Shown one piece after another: positions 6,384 through 12,632 of a stretch of DNA of 12,632 nucleotides. This DNA is from Bacteroidota bacterium (lineage in GTDB: Bacteria > Bacteroidota > Bacteroidia > Bacteroidales > CAJPTX01), in the NCBI GenBank assembly GCA_002748015.1, contig PDRH01000142.1, positions 1-12,632 on the forward strand, read 5' to 3'. Under the pieces are notes generated by a model that worked only from the letters and a program-made list of their open reading frames with translations, was not told the origin of the DNA and made no database searches. Positions within the stretch are counted from its first letter, which is position 1. Each line of letters begins with the position of its first letter. Both the position numbers and the translations under genes were made by a program.

Positions 6384-7811
6384 CTAGGCCTCGTCGATGA
6401 GCATCTGGGCTGGCGGGTTGATGAGGTAGACCCGCCGTGTGGCGCGCGTGATGGCGGTGTAGAGCCAGCGGATGAGGTCGAGGTCTACGGGGAGGCCGGG
6501 GTATATCTCGGGGTCTATGAGTACGGTGTCCCACTGGCCTCCCTGGGCCTTGTGGCAGGTAACGGCGTAGGCGTACTTGAGCTGCAGGGCGTTCAGGTGG
6601 GGGTCTTTCTGCAGTAGCTTTTTGTCGACTTTCCCCTCGTGCTCTTCGAGCAGCTGCTGTCGGACGGCTTGGTAGAGCTTGCTGGCCTCTTCGCGGGGGA
6701 GGTTGGGGGTGTTGGCGTGCAGGACTGCGGTCATAGCCATGGCGTTGATGGTGTCGGTGGGTTGCTCTTCGAGGGTGAACTCTAGGCTGGCAAAGTCGTG
6801 GTCGTAGAGGTGGCTTCTGTCGTAGACGCGTTCGAGGCGGATAATGTCCCCGTTGGCGAGGAAGGGGATGCGCTTCATGCCTTTGGTCCAGAAGTAGGAG
6901 TTGCGGCATACCATAAGGCGATCACCGGGGGTGAGGTCCTCCTCGCGGTCGAGGATTTGCTGGCGGATGAAGGCGTTGTACTGGTTCGCCTGGCGGTTCG
7001 ATCGGGTGAGGATCATGGTTTCCTCTGCCAGCTCGCCGAGGTAGCGGCTCGTGAGGATGTCCAGCGCATCCTCCTGGGGTAGGGTCTGGAAGTCGGGGTA
7101 GCGATGCATGTCGAAGCGTGGGAGTCGTATGGGCGTGGTCCGCATGATCTCCCGTATATCGGTCGCATAGCGCAGTATACCGGACTCCTCCTGCTGGCGG
7201 ACGACTGCGCGCAGGGAGGCCGTTTCGACTTTGGAGAACCATCTTCGCATTACCTGGGGGGCCAGCGCAGGGCTCTGGGATTGGCCGACAGGTGGGAGCT
7301 GGGCATCGTCGCCCACCAGGATCAGCCGTCCGGCATCCGCCTGGAGTACGAAGGAGACGAGGTCGGCCAGGAGGTTCTGGGTGCTGGCGAAGCCTGAGCC
7401 TAGGTTGCCGTCCCCGACCATGGAGGCTTCGTCCACGATGATGATGGCGCCGGGGTGGTTGTTGCTCTTCTGGGTGAAGTGCGGCGTGCCGCTCTGGCTC
7501 TCCTCTACCTGGTAGATGGTGCGGTGTATGGTGCTGGCAAAGTGCCCTGCTGCGCGCGATAGCACCTTGGCCGCTCTGCCCGTTGGTGCGCATAGGAGGA
7601 ATGGGAGGTCCTGCTCCTGGAGGGTGTTTACTAGGGCGCCCAGGAGGGAGGTTTTGCCCGTTCCCGCATAGCCGTTTAGGATAAAACAGGCATTATCTTG
7701 CTCATCTGCCAGAAAATTCGCTATTTTTGCCAGCGCGTGCGTTTGGTCTCCGGTTGGCCTGTGCCTGAAATTGGTCAGGATGGACTGGTAGAGGACCTCT
7801 CTGAACGTCAT
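6384..7811 (-). CDS. RecD-like superfamily 1 ATP-dependent DNA helicase
   Basis: A 475-residue helicase of the RecD/Dda-type SF1B group, common in Bacteroidales as a stand-alone protein. These are 5'-3' DNA translocases in DNA repair or replication restart; the partner here is unknown. Motifs in order: Walker A GYAGTGKTS (47-55), motif Ia LLCAPTGRAAKVL (72-84), Walker B IIIVDEASMV (123-132), motif III GDDAQLPPVGQ (167-177), motif V YAVTCHKAQGGQWDTV (415-430) and motif VI WLYTAITRATRRVYLI (449-464). All core motifs look intact. The protein is shorter than RecD2 and has no obvious N-terminal extension. The frame is open for 267 codons further upstream, but that part is antisense to a conserved gene, so the start MTFREVLY at 7811 was chosen, downstream of a -7 element. 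It is transcribed against its G-rich + strand, so it is on the presumed lagging strand. Confidence 0.9.
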   Translation of the reverse strand: MTFREVLYQSILTNFRHRPTGDQTHALAKIANFLADEQDNACFILNGYAGTGKTSLLGALVNTLQEQDLPFLLCAPTGRAAKVLSRAAGHFASTIHRTIYQVEESQSGTPHFTQKSNNHPGAIIIVDEASMVGDGNLGSGFASTQNLLADLVSFVLQADAGRLILVGDDAQLPPVGQSQSPALAPQVMRRWFSKVETASLRAVVRQQEESGILRYATDIREIMRTTPIRLPRFDMHRYPDFQTLPQEDALDILTSRYLGELAEETMILTRSNRQANQYNAFIRQQILDREEDLTPGDRLMVCRNSYFWTKGMKRIPFLANGDIIRLERVYDRSHLYDHDFASLEFTLEEQPTDTINAMAMTAVLHANTPNLPREEASKLYQAVRQQLLEEHEGKVDKKLLQKDPHLNALQLKYAYAVTCHKAQGGQWDTVLIDPEIYPGLPVDLDLIRWLYTAITRATRRVYLINPPAQMLIDEA

Positions 7812-7846
7812 GGTGCTTGGTGTTGCTATTTTACCCACTGCGGTTT

Positions 7847-7863
7847 GGGGGTGTTCTCCCCCC
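7847..7863. repeat. GGGGG/CCCCC stem-loop in the divergent spacer
   Basis: GGGGG (7847-7851), TGTTCT, then CCCCCC (7858-7863) form a short stem of 5 G-C pairs. It lies in the 81-base spacer between the divergent helicase and membrane-protein genes. It would be at the very 5' end of the helicase transcript if the -7 element at 7871-7878 is used. A regulatory role is possible but not shown. Confidence 0.35.
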
Positions 7864-7870
7864 TCTGGCG

Positions 7871-7878
7871 CAAAGATA
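7871..7878 (-). promoter_or_regulatory. Bacteroidota -7 promoter element for the helicase gene
   Basis: On the minus strand this reads TATCTTTG, an exact match to TAnnTTTG, 59 bases before the helicase ATG at 7811. A -33 TTG is not seen at the usual distance. The element sits only 14 bases before the ATG of the divergent gene, so the two transcription units share a very small control region. Confidence 0.4.
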
Positions 7879-7892
7879 ATGTAAGCGTGGAT

Positions 7893-8498
7893 ATGCGGCG
7901 TGTAGTAGTTCTGGTATTGGCCGTGCTGGCGGCCGTTTTGGCGTACCTGCTCGTGGAGAGCATCATGGCGCCCATACGTTTTGAGCGGGATAAGGATGCT
8001 CGCTATGCGGCCTGCATAGAGCGCCTGAAGCAGATTCGGGAGCTGCAGGTGGCCTTCCGCTCGGAGAACCACCACTACACGGCTAGCTTTGATTCGCTTA
8101 TTGCCTTTGGTAATACCGATTCGTTCCGCGTGGTTCGTCAGGTTGGCTCGTTGGACGATTCGCTGGCTGTGGCCGAGGGGCGCGTTCGGCGCGATACGAT
8201 AAGCGTTAGCGTTCGGGATAGCCTCTTTGCGGAGGGGATGATTCTGGATTCCCTGCGCTTTGTTCCCTTTACGGGTGGGCGTAGCAAATTCGGCATGGAT
8301 GCCGGTAAGCTGACGACGGCCTCGAAGGTTACTGTACAGGTCTTTGAGTGCCGGGTGTCCAACCGGGTGCTGCTGGAGGGTTTGGACCACCAGTCGATAG
8401 TGAACATGGATGATGTAGCCCAGCAGCTGGGGCGCTATCCTGGCCTCATGGTGGGGTCGATGGTGGAGGCAACGAATAATGCAGGGAACTGGGAGTAG
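7893..8498 (+). CDS. Conserved Bacteroidales membrane-anchored protein of unknown function
   Basis: A 201-residue protein. It has one N-terminal membrane segment (residues 3-22, VVVLVLAVLAAVLAYLLVES) with RR before it, so most of the chain should lie in the periplasm. The part after the anchor (RYAACIERLKQIRELQVAFR, then HHYTASFDSLIAF) has the look of a pseudopilin-like long helix followed by a small beta domain. The end (GRYPGLMVGSMVEATNNAGNWE) resembles proteins I recall from many Bacteroidales genomes without a known role. ATG 7893 was chosen over an upstream open stretch back to 7698, which is antisense to the helicase and includes no plausible start context; GTG 7887 is an alternative. 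It ends 9 bases before the DUF3822 gene, so the two are very likely co-transcribed with rsmD. Confidence 0.8.
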   Translation: MRRVVVLVLAVLAAVLAYLLVESIMAPIRFERDKDARYAACIERLKQIRELQVAFRSENHHYTASFDSLIAFGNTDSFRVVRQVGSLDDSLAVAEGRVRRDTISVSVRDSLFAEGMILDSLRFVPFTGGRSKFGMDAGKLTTASKVTVQVFECRVSNRVLLEGLDHQSIVNMDDVAQQLGRYPGLMVGSMVEATNNAGNWE

Positions 8499-8507
8499 AT
8501 ATGGCCT

Positions 8508-9389
8508 ATGAGTAGAGTGGAGCTTTTCGATGAGACGTTCGATCCGAGCGTTGCGGCGCATGTAGACCTGGTGGTTGCGCCCACGGGTATGGGGTGTCGC
8601 CTGGTGTTGCACGACAGCATGCGTAAGCAGTTTGTGGGGCTGGTAGAGTTCCCATGGACGGTGCGTTCGGATGCGGATTGGGCGCAGGTCTTTTCCCAGC
8701 TGCTAGGGGCGTACTCCTGGCTGGGTCAGGATTTCCATTCGGTGCGTCTGGTGTGGGATTCGACCTGCTACACCTTGCTCCCCAAGGAGTACTACGTGCC
8801 GGAGGAGGCCAAGAAGGTCTTGCAGTCGGTGGTGCCGGTGGCTTCACTGGATGTGGTGTATACGGGAGCGGTGGGGGAGGATGCCCTGCTGCTCTACGGC
8901 GTACCGAGCGAAATGCTCAATGCGGCGCGCGGGCTGTGGGCGGATTTCCCCGTTCAGCATAGCGCCATGTCGCTCTGCCATTTGGCGAGGGAGGAGTACA
9001 AGAAGGGTACGGGTCTTCTTGTTTACCTGGCTACGGGGGCTTGTACGGCGGTTTTGGTGCGGGAGGAGGCGTTGCTGGCCTGCGTTCCCTTCTGGCCGAG
9101 CTGCGCGGAGGATGTTCTGTATCGTTTGGCGGGTATTTGCGAGGCGAATGGGCTTTCGGTGCCGGAGTTGACGTATCGTATCTTTGGGCCGGGGTTTAAG
9201 CCACCTGTAGCTGATGCGGAGCGTGGCGATGCGCTGTTTATCGGGGCGGGGGCTGTTGATGACCTCCTATGGCAGTACATGCTCCGGGAGGAGGGGCGCA
9301 TAGCTTTTGGCGAGCGAGGGGTGAGCTACCTGCTGGAGAAGAGCCTTGCTGGATACATGCCGTTTTTCGGGGCGATGGAATGCGCATAG
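8508..9389 (+). CDS. DUF3822 family protein
   Basis: A 293-residue soluble protein with no signal peptide or membrane segment. It fits the DUF3822 family of Bacteroidota, which commonly lies directly before rsmD; the role is unknown. Visible features: an N-terminal half of alternating strands and helices (LVVAPTGMGCRLVLHD, LVWDSTCYTLLPKEYY) and a second half with LLVYLATGACTAVLVREEALL, a strand-turn-strand pattern reminiscent of actin/hexokinase-like folds; that fold is my inference. An ATG at 8501 in another frame stops after four codons, so ATG 8508 is the start. The last 10 bases overlap the start of rsmD (ATG 9380 in a different reading frame), which suggests translational coupling. Confidence 0.82.
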   Translation: MSRVELFDETFDPSVAAHVDLVVAPTGMGCRLVLHDSMRKQFVGLVEFPWTVRSDADWAQVFSQLLGAYSWLGQDFHSVRLVWDSTCYTLLPKEYYVPEEAKKVLQSVVPVASLDVVYTGAVGEDALLLYGVPSEMLNAARGLWADFPVQHSAMSLCHLAREEYKKGTGLLVYLATGACTAVLVREEALLACVPFWPSCAEDVLYRLAGICEANGLSVPELTYRIFGPGFKPPVADAERGDALFIGAGAVDDLLWQYMLREEGRIAFGERGVSYLLEKSLAGYMPFFGAMECA

Positions 9390-9910
9390 TCGGTGGGCAG
9401 CTGGGGGGACGGGTGTTCCACTCGCGGGGTTTTGGCGGGCGTCCGACTATGGATAGAGCGAAGGAATCGCTTTTTAACGTGCTATCCAACCGGGTTGATC
9501 TGGAGGGGCTTTCCGTGGTGGATCTCTTTGCGGGGACTGGTGCTATAGGGTTTGAGTTCGCCAGCCGCGGGGCTGAGCATGTGGTTTTGGTGGAGGCGAA
9601 CCGGAAGCATGCCCGTGAGATAGTTCGCAATGCGGGGGAGCTGAGGCTAAGTAATGTTGAGGTCGTTACGGCTCGGGTGGAAAGCTGGTTGAAGCGGGCT
9701 GAGGGCAATCGCTATGACCTGGTTTTTGCGGACCCGCCCTATGCCTTGGGCTTGGTGGGGGAACTCCCGGGGATGATTCGGGCTTCCGCCTTGCTACGTC
9801 CGGGGGGGCTGCTGATCGTGGAGCACTCTCCTGGGCAGGAGTTCAGCGGTTTTACCCCGTCGTTTGCCCGCCAGTATGGGGATGCGGAGTTCTCGTTCTT
9901 CCTGTTTTGA
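9380..9910 (+). CDS. rsmD: 16S rRNA (guanine(966)-N(2))-methyltransferase RsmD
   Basis: A 176-residue SAM-dependent methyltransferase that modifies G966 (E. coli numbering) of 16S rRNA in the small subunit. Signature elements: MRIVGGQLGGR at the N-terminus, RPTMDRAKESLFNVL (21-35), SAM-binding motif I VVDLFAGTGAIGFE (46-59), the acidic strand end VLVEANR (69-75), and the catalytic DPPY (118-121). The end YGDAEFSFFLF is family-like. Length is normal for the family. The frame is open to 9269, but family alignment starts at MRIVGG, giving ATG 9380 and a 10-base overlap with the DUF3822 gene. It is probably the last gene of the cluster that begins at 7893. Confidence 0.95.
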   Translation: MRIVGGQLGGRVFHSRGFGGRPTMDRAKESLFNVLSNRVDLEGLSVVDLFAGTGAIGFEFASRGAEHVVLVEANRKHAREIVRNAGELRLSNVEVVTARVESWLKRAEGNRYDLVFADPPYALGLVGELPGMIRASALLRPGGLLIVEHSPGQEFSGFTPSFARQYGDAEFSFFLF

Positions 9911-9913
9911 TGG

Positions 9914-9949
9914 GGCCTGCCCTAATTCGGTTTATAGCGGGGGCATGCC
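9914..9949 (+). terminator. Imperfect hairpin after rsmD, possible terminator
   Basis: GGCCTGCCC (9914-9922) and GGGCATGCC (9941-9949) pair at 8 of 9 positions with an 18-base loop, four bases after the rsmD stop. No T-run follows (TCAGATTAAGG), so at best it is an atypical terminator or an RNA 3'-end-stabilising hairpin. Confidence 0.3.
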
Positions 9950-10001
9950 TCAGATTAAGGCTAGCCCCATTCGTTCCATTAGCCGCACGACGAGCCGATT
10001 G

Positions 10002-10121
10002 CCATTCTAGGCACGCTGCGAGCCGCTATGCCTACGGGCGGCTTGCTGCCCACTGCGCCGAATGTTTTCTTTAATCGGAGCAAGTAGCGGCAGCTGGCCT
10101 TTCCGCTTCGCTCAACAGCGC
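10002..10121. repeat. Dispersed intergenic repeat, copy 2
   Basis: A 120-base element homologous and in the same orientation to 4022-4138. The 28-base core at 10023-10050 is identical; the left flank (CCATTCTAGG) and right end (CTCAACAGCGC) are recognisable; and a 6-base insertion follows the core. CTTGCT in the core can pair with AGCAAG (10079-10084), and GCTGCC with GGCAGC (10089-10094). Like copy 1 it lies downstream of a + strand gene in non-coding DNA. Confidence 0.7.
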
Positions 10122-10198
10122 CGGAGTGCTGGGCTTCTGCGCCATCGCCACGTCTAGGGTGGATGATTGGGATAAACGGAGCTGGGGTACTGGTCTGG

Positions 10199-10813
10199 CT
10201 ATAGGGCGTTGAGTACGTGGCGTATGGTGGGGTAGGTGTCTGCGGCCTTCTCCATGAGTTGCGGCACAGGTAGCCATGTGAGGTTGGTGATTTGCTCTTC
10301 GGCCTGCGGGTTTAGGCTGTCTGGCTGGTCCGTTACCATTTTGAACCACTGGGTTTCCTTGATATACCACTGCTCGTTGGCGAGGTATACGTGGTAGGTG
10401 GTGGTGAGGGGTTTCTCTATGCTGACCTGGGGAAGTCCGGTTTCTTCTTGTACCTCCCGTATGGCGGCGTTTTCTGGCGTTTCGCCCTCCTCTATGTGCC
10501 CCTTGGGTAGATCGAGCATGTCCCTTCTGGTCATGGAGAGGGCGTTGCCTGCGGGGTCGAACACGAGTCCGCCAGCAGCGGCTACGGGGGTAAATAGCGA
10601 GAGGAACGCCTCTTTGACGGAGTCGTCCTTGCAGGGGGATACGTATAGCTGGTGGATAAAGTCGTTAGAAACGAAGATTTCTAATACCTTTGCTGCGACT
10701 TCAGGGGCAAATGGCCGTAGAATTAGGGTATGCTCGTCTAGCAACGTCTGCGTATCGGCGCTGCTAAAGACGCACCGCTTGAGGCCGTAAGAGAATTCAA
10801 ATAGGTTCATCAT
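10199..10813 (-). CDS. NUDIX hydrolase with Bacteroidota-type N-terminal domain
   Basis: A 204-residue hydrolase of nucleoside diphosphates linked to another moiety. It has a complete NUDIX box at 105-127: G-HIEEG-E-TPENAAI-REVQEETGL, matching Gx5Ex7REUxEExGU, which binds the catalytic Mg2+. About 75 residues precede the NUDIX fold (which starts near AAAGGLVFDP) and make a small extra domain seen in Bacteroidota relatives next to pyrE. The substrate cannot be read from sequence; candidates include ADP-ribose and other (d)NDP-X compounds. The start is MMNLFEF at 10813 or the second Met at 10810. The first overlaps the divergent pyrE ATG by two bases. The gene opposes the G-rich strand, like the helicase. 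Confidence 0.9.
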   Translation of the reverse strand: MMNLFEFSYGLKRCVFSSADTQTLLDEHTLILRPFAPEVAAKVLEIFVSNDFIHQLYVSPCKDDSVKEAFLSLFTPVAAAGGLVFDPAGNALSMTRRDMLDLPKGHIEEGETPENAAIREVQEETGLPQVSIEKPLTTTYHVYLANEQWYIKETQWFKMVTDQPDSLNPQAEEQITNLTWLPVPQLMEKAADTYPTIRHVLNAL

Positions 10814-11438
10814 GCAGGACAGACTTCTAGATATCCTGTTGGATATAAAGGCAATACACTTGAGTAGCGATCAGCCCTTTTCGTGGGCATCGGGCTGGCT
10901 TTCTCCAATCTACTGCGATAATCGTAAGGCACTTTCATCCCACGAAGCTAGACAAATTATTTGTCATAGCATGCACGGTTTGATAGCAGAGCGCTTTTCT
11001 GGGGTAGAAGGGCTTGTGGGTGTGGCAACTGGTGGGATAGCGATGGGGGCGATAGTGGCGCATGAGATGGGGTTGCCCTTTGCGTACGTACGCCCCAAGC
11101 CGAAGGATCATGGCCTGGGCAATCAGATAGAGGGTTACGTCTCGCCCGGTCAGCGGGTTGTGGTGGTAGAGGATTTGATCTCGACCGGTGGGAGTAGCCT
11201 TTCAGCGGTGCGTGCGCTTCGCGAGGCGGGCCTGGAGGTGGTGGGCATGGTGGCGATTTTCACCTATGCCTTTCCGCAGGCGGCGACGGCCTTCGAGGAG
11301 GCCGGTGTGGAGCTACATACGATAAGCAGCTACCCGAAGCTACTCGCTCGGTTGCAGGCAACTGGGCAGATCGATGAGCGGAAGCTCGCGGTACTATCGG
11401 AGTGGAGAGAGAAGCCCGAGGTGTGGGGGCGCAACTAA
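10812..11438 (+). CDS. pyrE: Orotate phosphoribosyltransferase
   Basis: A 208-residue enzyme of UMP synthesis that transfers phosphoribose from PRPP to orotate, giving OMP and pyrophosphate. It acts as a cytosolic dimer. Seen: the N-terminal family signature PFSWASGWLSPIYCDNR (22-38), the mobile catalytic loop RPKPKDHGLGNQIEG (94-108) with its Lys and His, and the PRPP-binding motif VVVVEDLISTGGSS (116-129). Length is normal. ATG 10812 is the only suitable start, since the next Met is at 54. It leaves no spacer to the divergent NUDIX gene, so the promoter must lie inside that gene; I found no clear -7/-33 pair there. An SRPBCC gene follows after 12 bases, in probable co-transcription. Confidence 0.96.
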   Translation: MQDRLLDILLDIKAIHLSSDQPFSWASGWLSPIYCDNRKALSSHEARQIICHSMHGLIAERFSGVEGLVGVATGGIAMGAIVAHEMGLPFAYVRPKPKDHGLGNQIEGYVSPGQRVVVVEDLISTGGSSLSAVRALREAGLEVVGMVAIFTYAFPQAATAFEEAGVELHTISSYPKLLARLQATGQIDERKLAVLSEWREKPEVWGRN

Positions 11439-11450
11439 GCATTTAGGTAG

Positions 11451-11855
11451 ATGGATAAGTTCGAGAGCAAGATTACGCGTTCCTCGGCCAGCGCCGAGGC
11501 CTTGTATAGCCGCATGCAGAGCCTGGAGAACCTGGCAGGCCTGGTGGGACGTGAGGAGGTTAGCGAGGTGGAGGCTACGGCGGATCAGTGCACCTTCCGG
11601 GTGAAGGGTGCAGGGCGAATGGGGCTTCGAATCGTGGATCGCGAACCGTTCAAGACGCTGAAGTTTACTGACGTTGATGGTAAGCCCCTGAGCTATACGG
11701 CCTGGATACAGTTCAAGGAGGTCGGGCCGGGCGATACGCGTATCCGGATTACGCTGCATACGGAAATCCCCTTCGTGATGCGCGCCATGCTCAAGGGGAA
11801 AATCCGCAAGGGGCTGGATCAGGCGGCCGAGGCGATAGCCTCCATGCCCGCTTAG
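11451..11855 (+). CDS. SRPBCC-family (START/Bet v1-like) protein
   Basis: A 134-residue single-domain protein of the SRPBCC fold, a helix-grip cavity that binds hydrophobic ligands. It has no signal peptide. It has the pattern I know from Bacteroidales proteins next to pyrE: MDKFESKI at the start, a first helix with AEALYSRMQSLENLAGL, GRMGLRIVDREPFKTLKF in the middle, and a long C-terminal helix (KGKIRKGLDQAAEAIASM). The ligand and role are unknown. It starts 12 bases after pyrE and ends 34 bases before the glycosyltransferase, so one transcript pyrE-SRPBCC-glycosyltransferase is likely. Confidence 0.82.
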   Translation: MDKFESKITRSSASAEALYSRMQSLENLAGLVGREEVSEVEATADQCTFRVKGAGRMGLRIVDREPFKTLKFTDVDGKPLSYTAWIQFKEVGPGDTRIRITLHTEIPFVMRAMLKGKIRKGLDQAAEAIASMPA

Positions 11856-11889
11856 CCCGGCTGGTTAGGTTCCGTAAAGTAGCCCGTCG

Positions 11890-12632
11890 ATGCGTATTCT
11901 CATAATGGCCGATGCCGACAGTGCGCATACGCTCAAGTGGATTGGGGCGTTTCGGAATGCCCATGAGGTTTGCGTGTATAGCTTTTCTGCGCCGGGGGTG
12001 GGGCATGGCGCATTGGAGGGCATACCGGTGTACCAGGTGCCCGAGGATGTCCTGGCCGCGCTGCGCACTACTGGCGTTCGGTGGCAGGTACTACGCTTGG
12101 TTAAGCACCTGCGGGGGGTGGTTCGTGCCTTTCAGCCGGACGTGGTTCACGCCTTCAATCTGTCTAGCTATGGTGTGGTGGGGTCGTTCCTGGGCTTTCA
12201 CCCCTTCGTGGTCTCGACCCTAGGGCTGGATGTGTATCACTACCCGAAGCGTGATGTTCTCAGCCGTTTTCTTACCCGCCGGGTGTTCAAAAAGGCCGAT
12301 GTTCTCCTCTCGACTTCAGAGGTTATGGCCAAGGAGTGCTCCAAGTATACGGATAAGGAGATGTGCATTACGAGCTTCGGGGTGAACACGGATTTGTTTC
12401 GCCCTGTGCCGAGTGAGCATCGCTGGGGGGAGGGGAGCTTTGTGGTGGGCAATATCAAGCTGCTGGGAGAGGTTTCTGGTCAGGATCTGCTTATTGGTGC
12501 ATTTGCAAAACTCTGCGAGCGTAACCCGAATGTGGACTGCCACCTGGTGTTTGTGGGGGATGGCACTACGCGCCAGGAGCTTGAGGCGCAGGCGGTGCGG
12601 CTGGGCATTCGGGAACGGGTACATTTCGAGGG
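11890..12632 (+). CDS. Glycosyltransferase, GT4-like (3' end outside window)
   Basis: The frame from ATG 11890 stays open to the right edge (247 codons). The start MRILIMADADSAHTLKW, followed by FQPDVVHAFNLSSYG, matches the N-terminal Rossmann domain of family 4 glycosyltransferases. The middle part VLLSTSEVMAKECSKY, then ITSFGVNTDLFRP, is the domain-linker region typical of the family, and FVVGNIKLLGEVSGQDLLIGAF with DCHLVFVGDGTTRQELE begins the sugar-nucleotide-binding C-terminal domain. The expected acceptor is a growing cell-surface glycan, but neither donor nor acceptor can be told. The usual EX7E motif would lie beyond the edge. It is probably the last visible gene of the pyrE operon. 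Confidence 0.85.
   Translation, partial: MRILIMADADSAHTLKWIGAFRNAHEVCVYSFSAPGVGHGALEGIPVYQVPEDVLAALRTTGVRWQVLRLVKHLRGVVRAFQPDVVHAFNLSSYGVVGSFLGFHPFVVSTLGLDVYHYPKRDVLSRFLTRRVFKKADVLLSTSEVMAKECSKYTDKEMCITSFGVNTDLFRPVPSEHRWGEGSFVVGNIKLLGEVSGQDLLIGAFAKLCERNPNVDCHLVFVGDGTTRQELEAQAVRLGIRERVHFE

Larger units (their letters stand above)
9911..10198. other. 288-base convergent intergenic region
   Basis: This lies between the 3' ends of rsmD (+) and the NUDIX gene (-). It contains the imperfect hairpin after rsmD and copy 2 of the dispersed repeat (10002-10121). No coding region, tRNA or clear intrinsic terminator for the minus-strand gene was seen in the remainder. Confidence 0.7.

Noticed and set aside
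7812..8612. A 267-codon N-terminal extension of the helicase frame on the minus strand
   Set aside because: It is antisense to a conserved membrane-anchored gene, lacks helicase-family features, and the family start fits Met at 7811.
9910..9970. Inverted repeat ATGGGGC/GCCCCAT as rsmD terminator
   Set aside because: A 7-bp stem with a 47-base loop and no T-run is too weak; the inner hairpin at 9914-9949 is the better candidate.

Overview
The window comes from a member of the Bacteroidota, most likely the order Bacteroidales. The evidence is the C-terminal end of SprA (the type IX secretion outer-membrane channel), a DUF3822 protein placed directly before rsmD, a Bacteroidales-type NUDIX/pyrE/SRPBCC block, and promoter -7 elements matching the Bacteroidota consensus TAnnTTTG. 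GC content is high for the phylum (about 60% in the 60-base lines I counted by hand). No genus can be named safely.

Left arm (1-3947): the 3' end of sprA, then a methyl-accepting chemotaxis protein (MCP1) with its own promoter and a strong intrinsic terminator. Middle (3948-4771): an 824-base non-coding stretch with the terminator, one copy of a dispersed ~120-base repeat, a perfect 24-bp inverted repeat and further hairpins. It is followed by a second, unrelated-looking chemotaxis receptor (MCP2) and its terminator. Right arm (6384-12632): a RecD-like helicase on the minus strand; divergent from it a three-gene + strand cluster (membrane-anchored conserved protein, DUF3822 protein, rsmD); a 288-base convergent gap with the second copy of the dispersed repeat; then a minus-strand NUDIX hydrolase whose start codon overlaps that of the divergent pyrE. 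An SRPBCC protein and a glycosyltransferase cut by the window edge follow pyrE.

Most genes are housekeeping or surface/sensory functions of the Bacteroidales core. They do not form one pathway: secretion (sprA), chemosensing (two receptors, no che genes in the window), DNA repair/replication (helicase), ribosome modification (rsmD), pyrimidine synthesis (pyrE) and glycan synthesis (glycosyltransferase). I did not find a defence system, CRISPR array, transposase, phage gene, rRNA or tRNA.

The most unusual signals are non-coding. The + strand is C-rich in sprA, balanced in MCP1, and strongly G-rich from MCP2 to the end whichever strand the genes are on. This is the pattern of a replication-strand switch of the origin type, close to the 824-base gap. 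That gap also holds the long palindrome and the dispersed repeat. Whether it is the chromosome origin cannot be decided from this window, because I found no cluster of DnaA boxes.
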